From NCBI GenBank assembly GCA_028821575.1, contig JAPPFW010000039.1:1-33715 (forward strand): a stretch of DNA of 33,715 bases. The letters run 5' to 3'. This document shows, in pieces, positions 31,770 through 33,715 of this stretch. Under the pieces are notes generated by a model. The model was not told the DNA's origin, ran no database searches, and worked only from the letters and a program-made list of their open reading frames with translations. The position numbers and the translations under genes are program-made. Position 1 is the stretch's first letter; every line of letters begins with the position of its first letter. This stretch comes from a bacterium. Its GTDB lineage: Bacteria > Actinomycetota > Acidimicrobiia > Spongiisociales > Spongiisociaceae.

Positions 31770-33053
31770 TTATGGACCCAGCGACGTGATAGGGACCACG
31801 CACACTCCGTCGGGGCGCTCGAACGCATACCCGGTGGCGGTGACCACGATCAACCGAGACGGAGATCCCTGAGAGGTGCGATCGACGCGGGTCCGGAGCC
31901 GGATCAGGGACTGCGCAGCCTTGTCGACGGCGTCCCGGCCACCCAGCTTGACCTCTACCGCAGCCCAGCGACCGCCCGGTTGGGTTGTCACCAGGTCCAC
32001 CTCGAGACCCTGACTGTCGCGATAGTGGGAGAGGGTGGCCCGATTGGCGGCTGCGTACACCTGGAGGTCCCTGGTAACCATGGATTCGAAGAGACGCCCG
32101 GCGAACCGCAGATCTCGCATCAGTGCATCCACCCCCCTGTCGAGTACGGCCACGGTCAGGGAGGGGTCGGTGAGGTGGAGTTTGGGGGCTTTGCGCGCCT
32201 GTGCCCGGGATGCCAGGTGGGGTCTCCAGGCCGGCACCCTCTCCACCACGAACAGACGTTCCAGCGCGTCGAGGTATCGCGGGACAGTACGGCGCTCCAG
32301 TGCCGACTGCCCGTTTCGCGGCGCCGTATCCTCCGCCAGGGTGGTGTATTTGACGTCTGTAGCCACATTTCGGGCTATGGACACCAACAACCGCTGCACC
32401 TTGAGAGGACTCCGCTCAACACGATCCACCCTCGATACGTCCGTTCGTACGATCTCGGTGAGGTAGGCCCGCGCCGCGTCACCAGCCACCTCCACACTCG
32501 CGCCAATGTGCTGAGGCCAGCCGCCGCGGCAGGCCAACCTGAGCACGTGTTCGAGGGAGTGACCCTGGTCGGGCGCTCGGCAAGGACCACCATCCAGAAT
32601 CTCGCCGAGCGAGAGCCTTCCATCTGACTCACCGGACTCGAACAGGCTCATGGGACGCATGCGCACCCTGATGATCCGACCGGCACCCGAGTGTCGGGTG
32701 ATGTCATCGGGGGGGTTGGCGGAGCCGGTGAGTATGAACTGGCCCTTGAGGCCTCGATCGTCGCAGGCCCGCCGCATCGGGTTCCAGACGCCGGGTGCCA
32801 ACTGCCATTCATCGAGCAACCGCGGCGTCTGACCGTCAAGGATCCCGCCAGGGTCCATGCCCGCCGAGAGAGCCTCGTCGACGCGTTCGTCGAGGAACAC
32901 GGCGCTTCGAGCAAACCTTCGACCGGTCCAGGTCTTACCGCAAGCCCTCGGGCCCTCCACTATGACGGCGGGCATCGTCTCCAAGGCGGAACGCATCCGC
33001 CCGTCCACGATTCTGGGTAGGTAGCCAGCAGGCGTGATGGTGTCCGGTACCAC
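31770..33053 (-). CDS. AAA-type ATPase with DUF4143 domain
   Basis: A 427-residue protein of the AAA_14/DUF4143 group. The Walker A is VEGPRACGKTW (about 33-43), Walker B is RLLDEWQ (about 77-83) and a sensor-like FILTGSAN follows. The C-terminal part (about 195-420) is DUF4143, ending in a nuclease-like core: GLEVDLVTTQPGGRWAAVEVK, that is Glu-x-Asp and Glu-x-Lys as in PD-(D/E)XK folds. Members are frequent in accessory regions and their role is unknown, possibly nucleic-acid or stress-related. The start is GTG 33053, and direct ATATGCCA repeats lie 48-78 bases upstream. A broken transposase lies next to it, so it may have come with mobile DNA. Confidence 0.85.
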   Translation of the reverse strand: MVPDTITPAGYLPRIVDGRMRSALETMPAVIVEGPRACGKTWTGRRFARSAVFLDERVDEALSAGMDPGGILDGQTPRLLDEWQLAPGVWNPMRRACDDRGLKGQFILTGSANPPDDITRHSGAGRIIRVRMRPMSLFESGESDGRLSLGEILDGGPCRAPDQGHSLEHVLRLACRGGWPQHIGASVEVAGDAARAYLTEIVRTDVSRVDRVERSPLKVQRLLVSIARNVATDVKYTTLAEDTAPRNGQSALERRTVPRYLDALERLFVVERVPAWRPHLASRAQARKAPKLHLTDPSLTVAVLDRGVDALMRDLRFAGRLFESMVTRDLQVYAAANRATLSHYRDSQGLEVDLVTTQPGGRWAAVEVKLGGRDAVDKAAQSLIRLRTRVDRTSQGSPSRLIVVTATGYAFERPDGVCVVPITSLGP

Positions 33054-33100
33054 CCGATGTCCTTCCTCGCGATCTGTCGTGTACCAACCCTGCTACATGT

Positions 33101-33131
33101 ATATGCCACTTTAGCGGCGTTCGATATGCCA
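33101..33131. promoter_or_regulatory. Two direct ATATGCCA repeats upstream of the ATPase gene
   Basis: Identical 8-base copies at 33101-33108 and 33124-33131 are spaced 23 bases start to start, about two helical turns, on the presumed promoter side of the minus-strand ATPase gene. This would suit a dimeric regulator, but the copies are short. Confidence 0.35.
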
Positions 33132-33281
33132 ATAAACCGGCTGACACGGACGGGAACACAGGCAAGCGTGAAGTCGGGGACTGGTTGGTTTGGCCCTGAT
33201 CGGAGGAAATGGAAGCATTCACCTGACAGTCTCGGGCAGAGCCCTCCCACCAAGCGTCCATTCGCCACTCGTGTGAGAAAT

Positions 33282-33550
33282 GTGATCCACCACTCCGATA
33301 GGGGGAGCCAATTCACCTCGAACGCATTCCAGGCCCGATGCGACCAGGCCGGCATTGCGGTGTCGATGGGACGCCGCAGCGACGCACTAAACACCGCCGT
33401 AGCCCAGTCTTCTTCGCCACCCTCGAGACCGAACTCCGGGACCGGAGCGGCTTCGCCACCCGCAACCAGGCCCGCTCCGCCGTCTTCGACGACATCGAAG
33501 GGTTCTACAACTCCCACCGGCGGCACTCGGGTGGATATCGATATGGCATG
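33282..33550 (+). pseudogene. IS3-family transposase OrfB remnant
   Basis: The integrase core of an IS3-type OrfB is visible: VIHHSDRGSQFTSNAFQARC in one frame, then FFATLETELRDRSGFATRNQ and FDDIEGFYNSHRRHS in another. A one-base deletion near 33408-33410 separates them. Exactly 35 residues after the Asp of HSDRG, the catalytic Glu of the DDE triad is replaced by Gln (AVAQS instead of AVAES). The N-terminal half of OrfB and OrfA are absent, and the end diverges after HRRHS. The element is dead. Confidence 0.8.
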
Positions 33551-33605
33551 AGACCACTCCTTGTTACGGGTCAGCACACCACCAATTCAAATATGCCGAC
33601 TCCGG

Positions 33606-33709
33606 AAACTGGGGTATCACCTAGGTGAAGCCATACAAACCGGGTATGCAACTCCAACGTCTAGCCCTGATTCACTCATACTGGATTCCCACTGGGATTG
33701 CCCCAGTTT
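33606..33709. repeat. 9-bp inverted repeat downstream of the IS3 remnant
   Basis: AAACTGGGG (33606-33614) and CCCCAGTTT (33701-33709) are perfect inverted copies 86 bases apart, just beyond the transposase remnant. They might be a terminal-repeat relic or chance; the window ends 6 bases later. Confidence 0.3.
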
Positions 33710-33715
33710 GTTGGG

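Noticed and set aside
31442..31789. A 115-codon plus-strand frame before the ATPase gene end
   Set aside because: Basic, low-complexity translation, no family resemblance, and it runs through the palindrome at 31548-31566.

Overview
The window is a high-GC, mostly chromosomal stretch of an actinobacterium. Three things point there: a mycothiol synthase (MshD), a phosphatidylinositol-mannoside block (PgsA-like CDP-alcohol transferase, HtrB-like acyltransferase, PimA-like mannosyltransferase) and an Rv1828/FtsR-like MerR regulator. The squalene genes hpnC-hpnD-hpnE and the 7-bp tandem arrays suggest a deep-branching lineage such as Acidimicrobiia, but this is inference and no rRNA is present.

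Layout. 1-3126 (+): a heptamer array, a MerR regulator overlapping a PD-(D/E)XK-like nuclease gene that appears to start at CTG, an alpha/beta hydrolase and an EamA transporter followed by a long inverted repeat. 3305-4249 (-): a zinc-ribbon membrane protein. 4422-7406 (+): mshD and thrS. 7411-7510: two further heptamer arrays around an AT-rich core. 7516-11350 (-): an EF-G-like GTPase, citrate synthase and a small membrane protein. 11440-13980 (+): the PIM biosynthesis block with overlapping genes. 13993-14787 (-): a decaying three-gene cassette (RHH antitoxin, small protein, small membrane coiled-coil protein), each gene carrying one lesion. 14965-17203 (+): pdxS-pdxT-yebC. 17573-19291 (-) and 19422-19841 (+): a sulfite-oxidase-family molybdoenzyme diverging from msrB across a perfect dyad. 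19905-21443 (-): an acyl-CoA synthetase. 21592-25797 (-): hpnC-hpnD-hpnE-polyprenyl synthase, linked by 4-bp overlaps. 26232-33715: a more accessory zone with an AlbA-type ATP-binding protein, about 0.9 kb of AT-richer DNA without genes, a TIGR00266/AIM24 protein, a GNAT acetyltransferase, a nitroreductase, small zinc-ribbon remnants, an AAA/DUF4143 ATPase and a dead IS3-family transposase.

How the genes work together. The thrS, pgsA, acyltransferase, pimA, pdxS, pdxT, yebC order is a known actinobacterial neighbourhood. Here it is interrupted by the reverse-strand EF-G/gltA block and by the decayed cassette, and ruvC does not follow yebC. The hpn operon can make farnesyl or longer diphosphates and convert them to squalene, but no cyclase is present. 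MsrB and the molybdoenzyme could both act in oxidative damage repair. I see no CRISPR array, no rRNA and no convincing tRNA. The best candidates for something undescribed are the MerR-nuclease pair with the CTG start, the shared-core heptamer arrays, the decaying cassette and the membrane-fused molybdoenzyme/MsrB divergon.
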